Source: Hydrangea macrophylla
Lineage: Eukaryota; Streptophyta; Magnoliopsida; Cornales; Hydrangeaceae
Direction of reading: 5' to 3'
DNA: 64,000 bases
Assembly: GCA_033977485.1 (NCBI GenBank)
Contig: CM066991.1
Location: forward strand, 29,633,850-29,697,849
Position 1 is the stretch's first letter, and each line of letters begins with the position of its first letter. The notes under the pieces were generated by a model. The model made no database searches. It saw only the letters and a program-made list of their open reading frames with translations, and was not told the DNA's origin. Made by a program: the position numbers and the translations under genes. Positions 1-10,629 of this stretch are shown piece by piece.

Positions 1-523
1 GATTGCGACCGTTCGAGCATCCCCACGAACTGACTGATGAAAAGTTTGCTGACAGTTTTGAAGTCATCGACCGTCTAGTGTTTGAGAGAGTGGAACCACT
101 ATGCCGCTGGTCCTTTAAAGGTGCTGGGAAAGGCTAGGCATAGCAATTTGTCGACAGTGGTTACTAACGCCATCTGCACCTTGTAAGTCCGAACGTGATC
201 TACCAGGCTTCCAAACCATCATAGGAATCGAGGTGGTTGCAGGATGGAGAATCCCGTAACCCGGGCAGTGTAGGGTGATTCAGTTTCCGTGTTGGTGTGA
301 CCGTTCCACGATTTGAGACTCAGCTTTTCAATCTACTTCTGCTGGTCTTCGCTCTATTCCTTGACATCCTTCTGACCAGCCTCCTGCTCCTTATCTGTGC
401 GATGAGCTGGTGAATTGGATGATGAGGCTTCCTCATCGAAGTGCGTCACCCTCAGGGATCGGACTATCAGCTAAAGATTTATTTTCAAGGGAAAATTGTC
501 ATTTCCCACAGATGACGCCAAGC
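1..523 (-). pseudogene. Gag fragment and 5' leader of a gag-only gypsy-like element
   Basis: Read on the minus strand, this stretch aligns with the gag gene of the complete element at 44765-48570. Both share the runs VDHVRT, CLAFPST and KGP, typical of the retrotransposon gag domain of Ty3/gypsy elements. The fragment is cut by the window start. It has in-frame stops, including one directly after KGPAA, so it is not functional. The start of gag (the MPPKK region of the better copy) is missing, and the leader is joined to mid-gag by a deletion around 300-480. Next to the LTR, the minus strand reads TTGGCGTCATCTGTGGG, the expected position of a primer-binding site. Confidence 0.75.
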
Positions 524-1129
524 TGATGATGCCAAAAATTGGTAAGCACTGATTTGGTGATAAAATAGGAGAGAGAAAATAAGACAAGAGATTATGTGTG
601 GTTCGGCCCCGTTAAAGAGGTGACCTACGTCCATGGTTGTACTGGAGCACGTGCACTATGATGGAGATAGCGCCGGGGTCCTTGGTGAACCAACAGGCTT
701 GGAACTACCAGAGACCGGCCAGGTAGTCTGCCTGTGCAGCTTGTGTATGCACTCCTATGGGGCTAGAATGCGATCCCCTCTAATGGGTGTGAGAGGTCTC
801 TTTTATAGGTGCAAGAGACCTACTCATACAAGGTAAGTAATCATATAAGGAGAGTTAATCTAATTATCATTGATTGGCAAAAATAATGGAAGACTCCTCA
901 ACGGATTAGGGAACTTCCATTGGCGCTTTGCTTTTAGTTCGGAAACTGCTGGGAGTCTTGGGGAGCAAGTCCTAGGACTGATCCAGGCCGTGCCTATCGG
1001 GTGGTGTGTCCACATGACGCGCTCAGACTGTGGGACCAACCTGAGCGGGTGATGTCGGACCACCCGGACACGCTTGCTTTTTTGCTGAGGTGGTTGTTTG
1101 ACTTTGATCGGATACTTTGGGACTAATCA
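524..1129 (-). repeat. LTR of the gag-only element (5' LTR in its orientation)
   Basis: The segment starts with TGATGATGCC, the same terminus as the LTR pair at 44765 and 47891. It shares with them blocks such as the GGTTCGGCCC motif, the GAGCACGT block and GTGAGAGGTCTCTTTTATAG. The inner edge abuts a primer-binding-site-like sequence. The outer edge is placed at ACTAATCA near 1129 by eye only, because the 3' half diverges strongly from the other LTRs. No promoter motif was assigned. Confidence 0.6.
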
Positions 1130-1180
1130 AATACTATTTTAGAGGACTCTTGACTAAAATTCTCTTCTTCATTTTATTTT

Positions 1181-1695
1181 TGGGTTAAATAAATTTTACC
1201 CCTCCCGCCCCGTGGTTAGGCTTAATTTCAATTTACCCCCCTGGGGTTCAAAAGTGGACACTTAACACCCCCCCCCCCCTGTGATTTTGAACTAAAGTAA
1301 AACTATTATGATTTCTCTCAAAACAGTTCCATACGGTGATTAAGTGTTAAAATCATATAGGAGAGTTTAAGGGTCAATATTAACCACACACAGACAGTTA
1401 ACCCCAAAAAAAGCCCTCCAAAGGGATTAATTCGGTGTTAAAAATTAGCCACACGTATAGCTGGGTTAAATGATAACATTGTCTCTAGATAGAGGATTAT
1501 CCCAAAATTAACCTCACGAAGAAGGTTAAGTGTAAATACTATTGGCCAATTTTAAAATTTCATCAGTTTTGAGAGAAATATTAACAGTTTCACTTTAGTT
1601 GGAAACCGTAGGGGATTAAGTGTTTTCTTCAAAACCACAAGAGGGTAAAGTGAAAATTGACATAACCACAGACGGCAAAATATAATTAACTCTAT
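1181..1695. mobile_element. Foldback MITE-like element of about 515 bp
   Basis: The two ends are inverted copies of each other over well over 100 bp. The left arm reads GGGTTAAATAAATTTTACCC, then a GTGGTTAGGCTTAATTTCAA block, then a C-run and a TTTGAACTAAAGTAAAACT block. The reverse complement of the right end gives the same order (AGTTAATTATATTTTGCC, GTGGTTATGTCAATTTTCAC). The middle, about 1380-1560, is not inverted and has no coding potential. No clear target duplication was fixed, so the superfamily is open. Confidence 0.7.
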
Positions 1696-1737
1696 TTACA
1701 CATATGATATTCAAATATACAGTCAGGCTCTAAAGCG

Positions 1738-2080
1738 CACTGGGTACAACAAATCTATTTTTTTGTGACGTGCACTTTTTGTGATGCACAAATCCATCGC
1801 AAAAGATCATTCTTTGCGACGCGTATTTAGTATTTCTAACGCACTTACAAGTATCACACAAAAATTAGGTTGACCAATTATTGGACCTTAGTTGTGACAC
1901 ATCTGGTGCATTACAAATAAAATCCCTACTATTTGTGCTGCGTATAGTGCACCACAAATAAAATCCCTATTATTTGTGATGCATTCAGTGCGCCACAAAT
2001 AAATTCTCCACTATTTATGATGCATCTGTTGCGTCACAAATAAAATCTCTACTATTACTTTGCGGATAGTGGAGATAAAC
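1738..2080 (+). mobile_element. Left end and subterminal repeats of an outer CACTA-like transposon
   Basis: The segment begins CACTGGGTACAACAAATC, a plausible CACTA-type terminus. It is followed by about eight copies, in both orientations, of a motif with core TTTGTGAYGCA and its complement TGCRYCACAAATA, spaced 30-60 bp apart. Dense bidirectional subterminal repeats behind a CACT terminus are the hallmark of CACTA elements, where the transposase binds. The same motif recurs at 55716-55815 beyond array A, suggesting that both belong to one element. The 3-bp target duplication could not be tested because the other terminus is lost. Confidence 0.55.
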
Positions 2081-2417
2081 ATCTCTATATCTAAACTAGA
2101 CCTGGCAATTGAAACCCATATTCACGAACCCGCAATAAGCAGTATCCGGTTCACTTAAAGTCATAGACAAGTGTGTTTGTAGAGAGAAGCACTCATAAAC
2201 ATGTTTCAAGTAATATATATATATAGCGAGAGAGAGAGAAAGGGGATATAATGAGAAAGAATGAAAAAGGTATAAATCATATATATAATATAAAGTGGAA
2301 TGAATTTTTCTACTTTTCGATATATTTTTTTGTTGATTTTCTATTTTCTTTTCTCTAGAATTAATATACACATGTATGTATAATCTCTCGTTTTTTCTAA
2401 TATATATCTACTTTGTA
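2081..2417. other. Gap without recognised gene
   Basis: AT-rich sequence with short TA and AG runs around 2211-2235. A 91-codon minus-strand reading frame here has no recognisable domain and low-complexity composition. I see no gene. Confidence 0.5.
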
Positions 2418-2601
2418 TAATGCTATGATTTCCATTTTTTTTATTTCAAATGCAATTCTCAGCACATGTGACAGTAAGATCACTTTCAACAGTAGTGGCA
2501 CCACTTTAACATCCTTCAATGAAAGTCAAGTGAGTCCACTATCGTATGTGTTGGGAGTCACATTTGAGATAGAAAATTGGGAATCGTAGCATTACTCTAT
2601 G
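2418..2601. mobile_element. Small MITE, family with TATGCTTCCCAAATT ends (copy 1)
   Basis: The left end AATGCTATGATTTCCAT is matched in inverse orientation by the right end ATTGGGAATCGTAGCATTA. The interior contains ATCACTTTCAACAGTAGTGG and ACCACTTTAACATCC blocks that recur in the next element, so the two are copies of one family. It has no coding capacity. Confidence 0.55.
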
Positions 2602-2695
2602 CATGTGATACAACTGTTGAAACATTCGGGAACCAAATTTTGAATTCAACATTTTGTTTTTTTATTTATTTATTAGTTTTGAATGTATACCTTGA

Positions 2696-2965
2696 ATAAT
2701 ACTATGCTTTCCAAATTTCTCAACACGTATGATAGTGGGATCACCTTCAATAATGGCGGGACCACTTTAATATCCTCCAATAAAGTGGGATCATTTGTAT
2801 TTTGATTGAAAGTTTTTTTCCTGGCCCCACTTGCGCATCATTTGGAAAGTAACTTTAGGATAGAAATTTGGGAAAGTTTTTTTTTTTTCCTGAGCTTATT
2901 ATAGAAATTTGGAAACCATCGAATTAACATTTTGCGATAGAAATTTGGGAAGCATAGCATTACTA
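2696..2965. mobile_element. Small MITE, same family (copy 2)
   Basis: The terminal inverted repeats are AATACTATGCTTTCCAAATT on the left and AATTTGGGAAGCATAGCATT on the right, with few mismatches over about 20 bp. The flanking TA-rich sequence suggests a TA-type target, but no exact duplication is claimed. The interior resembles copy 1 (GGGATCACCTTCAATAATGG, ACCACTTTAATATCC). A further relative lies at 27448-27580. Confidence 0.65.
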
Positions 2966-3000
2966 GAATTTTTTATGGTATGACTTCTATACTGTATATA

Positions 3001-4290
3001 TTTTTTTTTGGGGTTTTATTTTGTAAAAAAAATTTCCCTCCTCTTTCCCTCTCTTTTCTTTCCCTCAATTAACCTTTTTCTTTTCTCCAACCTCCCACCC
3101 CTCTCCCTCTCTCTCTCTCTGTCTCTCTCTTTCTCTCTCTCTCTCTCCCTCTCTCTCTCTCTCTACTTCACATCAACTTTAGCCATATTCTGCTTCGCCG
3201 CTTCTCCACTTCACGGACGTTGCCTAACTTTGAACAGGTCTCTTTATATATATGATTTCCACTTTCTTTCTCACTCTTCTCTTGCTCTCTTTCTATTCGA
3301 AACCTTGAACAGGTCTCTCTCGAGGTGATTTAGGGCTTCTAAATATGAGAGAAAGAAAGTGGCTTCTATTTGTTTGATTTGACACATTTTTTTTGCTGAT
3401 TTTGATTACTTCGTTCATATGTTTTGTGTGTAGATTTTTTTGCTAATTGTTTCAGGTATTCTTCATGTTTAATTCTTTTTACCTCGGTGATACCAGGTAA
3501 TGAGCTCATGCAATGATCTTGGTTGATATCTTCTTTGCCTTCATTTTTTCTTTGCCTATGCTAGGCTTTTTGATATTTTTAGGGGTTCTTCAATATAGCT
3601 TTCTGCCATGGACATAGTAATAGTTATATATAGAAACTTAGTAATCTTCAGTAGATAACTCAATTTGGGCAAGCATATTTAAAGAGTAGTGTGATTGAGA
3701 ATTGGGTTATCCTTACAATTGAATACCACTTATCTATATATACACACATGTGTATTATTGTAGCAAAACGTTACAAGGAATAGGGGATGGATCACCACAG
3801 AGAGAGTTGCTTTTGACTTTAGCTTGCAAATAAAAAACAATGTAAGTGTTGGTTATCTCTCTGTTTGGAAAGTGCTTCAAAGTACCTTAATTGGAGTTTT
3901 ATTTCTTGCTATTTTAATTGAACTTTTAAATGAACAATGCTATGCTTCCCAAATGCATGTGGTAGATGACATACTTTAGGTGTAGCAAAATGAGTAATCA
4001 AAGATTAGATATATTCTGTTATGTTATTTCGTGCACCACTATTTTTTTTTTCTTTTCAATTAAGGATTTGTTACAAGCTTATTTTTGTTATGACATGGGT
4101 ATTAACAGAGTCTCTTAGGAAGAACCAGATTTCATTTTGGAAATTCCTTGGTATTTCACCTCTTACAAATGCTTCTAACAATGTTAGTCTCCATTATGTT
4201 CCTTTTGTAATCTTGTTTGAAATCTATTTATGCTCTGTCCCATGTCAATAAATTTTTGGATTTTTTTTTTGTTCTTATTTCTCACTAAAC
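3001..4290. other. CT-rich leader-like region and unassigned sequence
   Basis: About 3045-3175 is a strong pyrimidine tract with long CT runs, followed by CGCCGCTTCTCCACTTCACG and a TATATATATGATT stretch. This resembles the 5' untranslated region of a plant gene. It occupies the same relative place as the CT-rich leader before the tubulin fragment in the Pack-CACTA at 22275. The 106-codon frame running through the CT run is low complexity and not a credible gene. No domain was recognised up to 4290. Confidence 0.4.
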
Positions 4291-4490
4291 TTTTGTTGGG
4301 TTTAGGACCACGTGGTTAAATAACACTGTCATAGGACCTCACATCTATCAACCATGACCTTTCTTACTATCAAACTAACATTCTTACAGCTTTTGCTGGG
4401 TTTAGGACCATGTGGTTAAATAACATTGTCATAGGACCTCACATCTATCAACCATGAGCTTTCTTACTATCAAACTAACATTCTGACATG
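4291..4490. repeat. Direct tandem duplication, 2 x 100 bp
   Basis: Two adjacent 100-bp copies start TTTTGTTGGGTTTAGGACCA and TTTTGCTGGGTTTAGGACCA. They differ at only a few positions, so the duplication is recent relative to the surrounding decay. Confidence 0.85.
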
Positions 4491-4643
4491 GTGCCCATGA
4501 GAATCTGAGGGTAATATAGGGCTGTCAGTTTGAAAAGCCTTGGTGATAGAGTACATGCCTAATGGGAGATTGGAAAAGTGGCTATATTACTTAAATTATG
4601 GTTGGAGCTTATCAAAATAATGGATTTCTGCATGTATTTTCAG

Positions 4644-4742
4644 GTATTGGGTCACCCTGAGCAAACCTATAGGCTTATCGGCTACTAGAACAGACTTAGA
4701 ACTAGACATGTTAATTATAAATTTGATGAGATGCTAGTGGTG
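4644..4742 (+). pseudogene. Exon-like captured fragment, unidentified
   Basis: A 99-bp segment is bounded by a good acceptor (TTTTCAG) and a consensus donor (GTAAGTT). It reads in phase 0 as 33 codons with one stop (TAC TAG AAC), including RLRTRHVNYKFDEMLVV. The combination of splice signals and a near-open frame suggests an exon of a host gene carried by the outer transposon. I do not recognise the protein. It could also be an exon of a degraded transposon gene. Confidence 0.4.
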
Positions 4743-5180
4743 GTAAGTTATATCTCCCAGATTTTGATTTTAGATATTGACAAATATTGCTTAATACAAA
4801 GTAGAGAAATTTGATGGTATGGTTATTCCTGATGTGTACATAGTTATGCTTTCTCTTATTTGATTTAAGAATTTTAAACAACTACATTTGGACTTTGCTA
4901 GGATTTGTTGTTTCAAAATATATAATGAACTAAAGATTGTGATAACTAATTGCAAAGAGCGTACCAATTCTATTAAACGGAATCAACCCTGGTATATGGG
5001 ACCCATTTTTTGTTTCATAAGCAAACTGCCCATGAGAATCTCTATTTTGAGTGATTATGTCATGTTCTTAATATTTGTTGATTTTTATTGCTTGCTCTAG
5101 TAATGATTTTGTCAGTTTTGGTTTTGCTGCATTGAATTGGCATAATCGAGGGTTATAAATGGATAAACCTTGTGATCTAG

Positions 5181-5316
5181 ACAAGTGAGAAGAGCTTATA
5201 TTGAGCAGCTTATTGTTAGAGCCACTAAAAGAGCTGAATGTGTTATTAGACTAGAAAGAGATGTTGGTTATATATCCAGGATGAGGACACCAAGTGTTTG
5301 TGAGTCCTTTCTTTAG
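5181..5316 (+). pseudogene. Exon-like captured fragment, unidentified
   Basis: After an acceptor-like CTAG the frame starting at 5182 stays open for 44 codons, contains RRAYIEQLIVRATKRAEC and RLERDVGYISR, and ends at TAG 5314-5316. Composition (regular R, E, I, L spacing) looks like a real helical protein segment. The phase does not continue directly from the exon-like piece at 4644-4742, so they may not be neighbours in the source gene. The family is not recognised. Confidence 0.4.
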
Positions 5317-5584
5317 AGCATTAGTATTAATTAGTTTTCATTAGAAAAACAAAATTGGGTTTTCATTTTCCTTAAAGTTTTTAGTTTTCGATCATCACTC
5401 TAGCATTGATTGATCTGACTAGAACTTTGTTAAAATATATAGACAAAAATTGTCGAAATGAAGGAAAACTAAGAAAATGGTTTGATGTTTAGGAGTTGTT
5501 CCATTTTATTGTTCATGATATTCCCCTAGATTAATTAATTTTTTGCTCTTGCCGGTACTAAAAAATCAATTTCAAATATTTAGA

Positions 5585-6118
5585 CAAATTTTTTACTTAA
5601 TTAGGCTTTTAAAAGCTATGGTTTGGGGTTTAGGGGATGAAAAAGTAAACCATCGATCCGAAGGACATGAAACATACCTCACACCTCAAACATGACAAAA
5701 AGAAAGTTGTGCGAACAAACGGAATGTAAAATGGACTTCCGGTTATCAAATAACGCGGAAAAAAACAAGTATTGACATACCTAGGCTTAAAAAAGGTATT
5801 TTTTGGTGTTTGGGAGGGTGAAACGGTAAACCGTCGATCCGAAGGATATGAAACTTAACTTTCACCTCAAACACGCCAATAGAAAGTTGTGGGAACAAAT
5901 AGAATGCAAAGTGGACTTTTGGTTATCAAATAACGCGAAAAAAAAAAACAAGTTTTGACATACTTATGCTTGATAATGCTATGCTTTTGGGGTTTGGAGG
6001 GGTGAAAAGGAAAACCGTTGATCTGAAGGACATGAAACTTAACTTGCACCTAAAACACGCCTAAAGAAAGTTGTGGGAACAAATGGAGTGCAAAACGGAC
6101 TTCCAGTTATCAAATAAC

Positions 6119-6162
<44 letters not shown>

Positions 6163-6833
6163 CTGTTTTGACTTACTTAGGCTTGAAAAAGCTATATTTT
6201 TGGGGTTTGGGAGGGGGGGGGGGTGGTGAAACCGTAAACCATCGATACGATGGACATGAAACTTAACTCGCACCTCAAACATGACAAAATTAAGATGTGG
6301 GTACAAACGGAATGTAGAACGAATTTCCGATTATCAAATAATGCGAAAAAAATAAGTTTTGACATATGGGGTTTGGGGGGATGAAACGGTAAACCGTCGA
6401 TCGGAAGGACATGAAACTTAACTCGCACCTCAAACACTCCAAAAGAAAGTTGTGGGAACAAATGCAATGCAAAACGAACTTTCGGTTATCAAATAACGCA
6501 AAAAAAAAGAAGCAAGTTTTGACATACTTAGGCTTGATAAATCTACATTTTTTGGGGTTTTTTTTTTTTGGGTGGGGGGGGGGGGGGGGGGGGAGGGGGA
6601 TGAAAAGGTAAACTATCGATCTGAAGAACGTGAAACTTAACTCGCACCTAAAACATGCCTAAAGAAAGTTGTAGGAATAAACGAAATGCAAAATGGACTT
6701 CCGGTTATCAAATAATGTGAAAAAAATAAGTTTTGACTTACTTAGGATGGAAAAAGCTATATTTTTTAGGTTTAAGGGGGTTAAACCATAAACTGTCAAT
6801 CTGAAGGACATGAAGCTTAACTCGCACCTCAAA
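5585..6833 (+). repeat. Tandem array A, block 1
   Basis: About seven diverged units. The consensus order is GGCTTGAAAAAGCTATGTTT, TTGGGGTTTGGGGGGTGAAA, CGGTAAACCGTCGATCCGAA, GGACATGAAACTTAACTCGC, ACCTCAAACACG, GAAAGTTGTGGGAACAAACG, GAATGCAAAACGGACTTCCG, GTTATCAAATAACGCG, then an A-rich run. Spacing of the GGACATGAAACTT anchor is about 183 bp, with shorter units of about 156 bp that lack the GGCTTGAAAAAGC part. Two internal homopolymers are extreme: A-run 6121-6160 and G-run near 6576-6600. Minus-strand frames through the array are a by-product of the unit length and are not genes. Confidence 0.9.
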
Positions 6834-7204
6834 CAGTACACCAAAAGGGCACATTTCTAATAGACATTTACCGTTAGTGAAATTATTACTAACGGACTAT
6901 TTCCACTAGGAATAAAGGGTGGTAAATGTCCATTAGTAAAATCATTTTTACCAGCGGTAAATTACGGTTAGTAATTTGTTTCCTAATGGCTATTTTCTGT
7001 TAGTAATTTATTATTCCTAACAGAAACAGTCTGTTAGTAACATTTATTCTAACGGTTATTGTCAAGCAGTTTTGTATGCAAAAATACTAACGGATATAAA
7101 CCATTAGTAATTTCTATTACTAATAGTTTGTTTTCTAACACGTGTATGATTTCTAATGAAAATTTTCCGTTAGTAATTATTTTAAATATTAATAAATTTT
7201 TTTT
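6834..7204 (+). mobile_element. Terminal region of a third CACTA-like element inside array A
   Basis: Array A breaks inside ACCTCAAACA and continues as CAGTACACCAAAAGGGCAC, close to the CACTACA(A/C)CAAAA ends of CACTA elements with one substitution. Behind it are more than ten copies in both orientations of ACTAACGG/CCGTTAGTAA-type motifs, again a CACTA subterminal pattern. The matching right terminus is not found before array A resumes at about 10630, so the right end appears deleted. Confidence 0.55.
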
Positions 7205-7482
7205 TTCTAAAATATGCTCCCCAATTCTGACTTGCACCTAATTTATATTTCACACGCATTATTAATCTCTAAGAAACACATAACAAGCTCAATCTACAAC
7301 AAATATAATCGATCATTATCACAACAAGTAGAATCCAAAATGTTCATCCATCCAAACTTAAATCAAACACCAACAATATTTTTCACATCCTTTGGCCTCT
7401 CAACATAAACTACACCAACAAAATATCACGAATTGCTCGTGCCCGCAAGTATGACAAGAGGAAAAAAATAATTGCAAAAAAA
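7205..7482. other. Unassigned sequence inside the third CACTA-like element
   Basis: AT-rich sequence without a recognised domain. A CTCGTGCCCGCAAG stretch occurs near 7437. Short frames on both strands here are not supported. Confidence 0.4.
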
Positions 7483-7640
7483 CTAAAATAAAAATAAGCT
7501 CATAATCATGTGATTTTCTTCTTGCCCAAATCTTTGGCACAGGTCGGTTAAACTATGCTTACGCTTCTCAACTCCCACCGGCTCTCTAAGCATCAGTACT
7601 CTTCCTTGGTCAAATCCAAAATTGGTCAAGTCTTTTGTCT
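7483..7640 (-). pseudogene. Exon-like captured fragment with stop codon, unidentified
   Basis: On the minus strand an acceptor (TATATTGCAG) is followed by 51 open codons and a TAG at 7483-7485. The segment includes LTNFGFDQGRVLMLREPVG and DLCQRFGQEENHM. Fully open coding with a consensus acceptor suggests the last exon of a source gene captured by the surrounding CACTA-like element. It has the same orientation as the SEC1/KEULE-like exon at 8743-8821 but does not match that family as I know it. Function not assigned. Confidence 0.45.
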
Positions 7641-8742
7641 CTGCAATATAGAAACACAAATAACCTTTTAAAAAAAACTATTAATAAGATCAAATGCATT
7701 ATTTAGTCAAATCCAAAATTGGACATAGGTTTTCAAATCCAAAATAAGAAAACTAATTTAATTTTACGGAACAAAGTTGGGACAGTATGCAACATTTTAA
7801 ACTCAACCTATTTGAAAATTCGATGTCTTAACAATAACAATTTCTTTCATGAATGGACTTCAAACTCTTTCCCTTTTCTTTTCTGTTGAATTTTTTTTCC
7901 CTTATTTTCTTGAGAAACATACAAAGCATCAAGTTTACATTTGGTTTCGGAGGTTAAAAAGGAAAGAAAACTATATCCCTTACCCTTTTCCCTAATGTTC
8001 CTACATACAAAAATAATATTAGAAACTAAAAGATTTCAAAAGATTCTAGTCACTCAATAAATGAAGAAGGTGAATTGACTAAAAAACAAAATAAAGTTTT
8101 CATTTGATCACACTATTTGCTTTTTCTTCCATACGAATAAGTACAAACTCATGCAATTGGGGGTTATTTGGCTCTAAGGACCTTAAGTTTCTCCTAATTT
8201 TGAACCAAGACTCAGTACACTATTTATGGACAGCAGCTATCCTATAGTTTATGCTAATGAAAAGGGCAAAGTAAAGAAAAGGTTCATACATGGAAGCAAC
8301 TAGTTTTATGAATACACCATCAAACTTGTGCCATGGTAATCATAAATTGATTATTTGATTATATATATGTATGTGTATATATCATATATGTGTCTGTGTG
8401 AGAAAGCATTAAATTAAAGCTCCTAAGTCCTGACATAAAAGCATATAGAAAGTGGCATTAGTTTGGTGAATTTTTTTTATCTTACTTTAGACCTTCATAG
8501 TTTATAATTCCACTGACAAGGGCCATTTCTAAGTGGGGTAGTTCCCAAAGAACCAAACATTTGGCATCATAGTCTTGACCTTTTATCCAACCATAAACAT
8601 GGTTAATAGATCCAACGGTCCTTAATACGATCCCCTAATAGATCTTGCTTATAGTTGCTTACAACCCCAATCATACTCACCTTAACAGTATAGTTGGATC
8701 TAATGAAGAAAGAAACCAACCAGTACATGGAGAGAAGGCTTA
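7641..8742. other. Intron-like or unassigned sequence
   Basis: AT-rich and without recognised coding segments on either strand. Given exon-like pieces on both sides on the minus strand, part of it may be captured intron sequence. Confidence 0.35.
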
Positions 8743-8821
8743 ATTTTCCATTTGTTCATTGCATTGTGGCAAAGCTTGAACCATCATTTGCATGTCCCGT
8801 GTAGACAATTTGCTACCATCG
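8743..8821 (-). pseudogene. Captured exon of a SEC1/Munc18-type gene (KEULE-like)
   Basis: On the minus strand, after the acceptor CTGTGTAG, the translation reads DGSKLSTRDMQMMVQALPQC, followed by NEQME. This is the diagnostic LSTRDLQKMVQALPQY(S/N)EQ segment of plant SEC1/KEULE proteins, which bind syntaxin-type SNAREs in vesicle fusion. Only about 26 codons are present. The following exon is not found and the frame runs into TAA at 8740-8742. It lies within the third CACTA-like element and is best explained as a captured fragment. Confidence 0.7.
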
Positions 8822-9571
8822 CTACACAGATTTGAAACATCAACATGAGAAGTATATATTAGCAATGCAGTAGCTATTACATGATCTAGAACATTCTATT
8901 AATACAAGTTAGTACAAATTTCCTCGAGTAAAAAGGATAGCAAAAGGGCTAAGGCTAACATCAAAGTAAAAAGGATAACAAATCAATTACTACAATGCCA
9001 TAGAATCAAAAAATGAAGTTGATCTCAGAGCAATAATAACTTAGAATCTCTAAAAAAAAAAGGCTAATAGTTTCAAATTATTTTACTAGAGACAGTGTCC
9101 TACAAGGCTACAATGTTAGATATTATGACAAGTACAAGAATTTTCACGGCTTCCTAAACATTAAAGCTTCATAAGTTATCATTCTATTTTTCAACATTCA
9201 ACTCAACAGATTATGAATGTTTTAAATGACAATATAGTTACTTAGTTATTTTTAATTATTTTATTTTTGATTGGTCGATTGTATTTTATTCAAAAGGAAA
9301 ACAATGGCGGTGCACCCAAGTACACAAGTACATATTTCAAGCAGAGACTCGTATCAAAAGGAAACAGAAAAAATAGAAAGCTAATCTAAACTAAAGTGAT
9401 CAAAAAGTAAAAAGTGAAAAAGCCAAACCTTTGAGTGTGAAATGCCAAGCAATTCCTTGCAATTAGTACCCAACCAAACTAACGGGATGGAGGGTGATCA
9501 ATCCACAAATCCTGTTGGAATATCACATATAAGTGTAGAAAGAAAGGACTAACCCTTAGCCAGTAGAGGGA

Positions 9572-9607
<36 letters not shown>

Positions 9608-10073
9608 CTGTGTATGTGTGTCTCAAATTAAATATCCACAAATTTTCAAAATAGAAGGATCTAGAAACCCTACTATAGTCTGATCATCAATAATTTTTAC
9701 AACAAGAAGAAATCTTTCCTCGAGAACTCATAAAATCACAAAACAAGTAGTCGAAATCAAAGCACAATGACTAGATTTATGGTGTGTAGTAGAGAACATT
9801 GACTTTTTAAAGAGGACCCTTAAGATGGGACATCCCAAAATTTAATAAAGACTCCTAATTTGGGAGGAGGGAGTAGTAAATGTGTAGGTCTTTGAGATGG
9901 TAGTGTTTACTTTCTATGGGATGCTAATTACCTTTGTTATATCATACATATACATGTAACTACACTTCATGCAACAAGTTAGTATTTTAAAATCTTGGCT
10001 TTTATAGTACAAATCCTGGCAGCTTTGTCAGTTATATGGGCATTTGTTTGAGTTTTTTTTTAATCACAATCTC
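8822..10073. other. Unassigned AT-rich sequence with AG microsatellite
   Basis: No gene recognised. An (AG)n run of about 30 bp lies near 9577-9606. The stretch 10040-10073 is pyrimidine-rich and ends with an acceptor (CTCAG) for the next exon-like segment. Confidence 0.4.
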
Positions 10074-10610
10074 AGGAACTTGAGTAGAAAAAGAAAGCTG
10101 AACAAGAAGCAAAAGCAAAAGAGTTGGAATTAAAAATCTCTGAAGAATAAGAAGATGAATCCAATCTAGAGTTTTTGGAGGTCAAAGTGAGGCTGAATAA
10201 ACTGGAGGTGATTGTGAATGAAATATTAGTTGAATCAAAGAAACAATCAGTCAGCACCATATCCAAAAATCGGGATGATCTTATTAAGAAGAAATTTCCT
10301 GCAAAATCTGATGAAAGAGATATGAGAAGTGGATCAGAATCAAGTTCTACTACTGATAGTAAACAGATAGATGAGAATAGTAAGCATATTATTGATGCTT
10401 CATAGCAAGTGTTCTATCAACCCCCAATCAAATGTAGTTATGGTTTGTAATCATACCCATAAGAAATACCATATCCATAGGATACAATAATGAATGATCA
10501 GCTCACTATCTAGTAGATTCAGACTACTCTCCTAATTACTCAGTAATGAGACAACATTTCAAGTTTGAATCCCAAATTAGGTTCCAAGAAGATTGTATCA
10601 TTTGATTGGA
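10074..10610 (+). pseudogene. Captured exon, coiled-coil protein, unidentified
   Basis: After the acceptor AATCTCAG the frame reads a charged helical segment (AEQEAKAKELELKISEE, then VRLNKLEVIVNEILVESKKQ) likely to form a coiled coil, followed by a serine/aspartate-rich stretch. The best open piece is 10175-10405. Beyond it the same frame continues plausibly as VFYQPPIKCSYGL and EIPYP, with several TAG/TAA codons where glutamine is likely, and a later segment reads on in another frame (DSDYSPNYSVMRQHFKFES). This looks like one long exon decayed by C-to-T changes at CAA/CAG plus a frameshift. The source gene is not recognised. Confidence 0.5.
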
Positions 10611-10629
10611 ACTTAAGATTCACTTAATG

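Noticed and set aside
3008..3328. 106-codon plus-strand frame with a long Ser/Leu run
   Set aside because: It translates a CT microsatellite in a leader-like region; no domain and no conservation evidence.
5161..5220. ATGGATAAACCTTGTGATC as the start of a CACTA transposase (MDKP-type N-terminus)
   Set aside because: The frame stops after nine codons, and no transposase domain follows.
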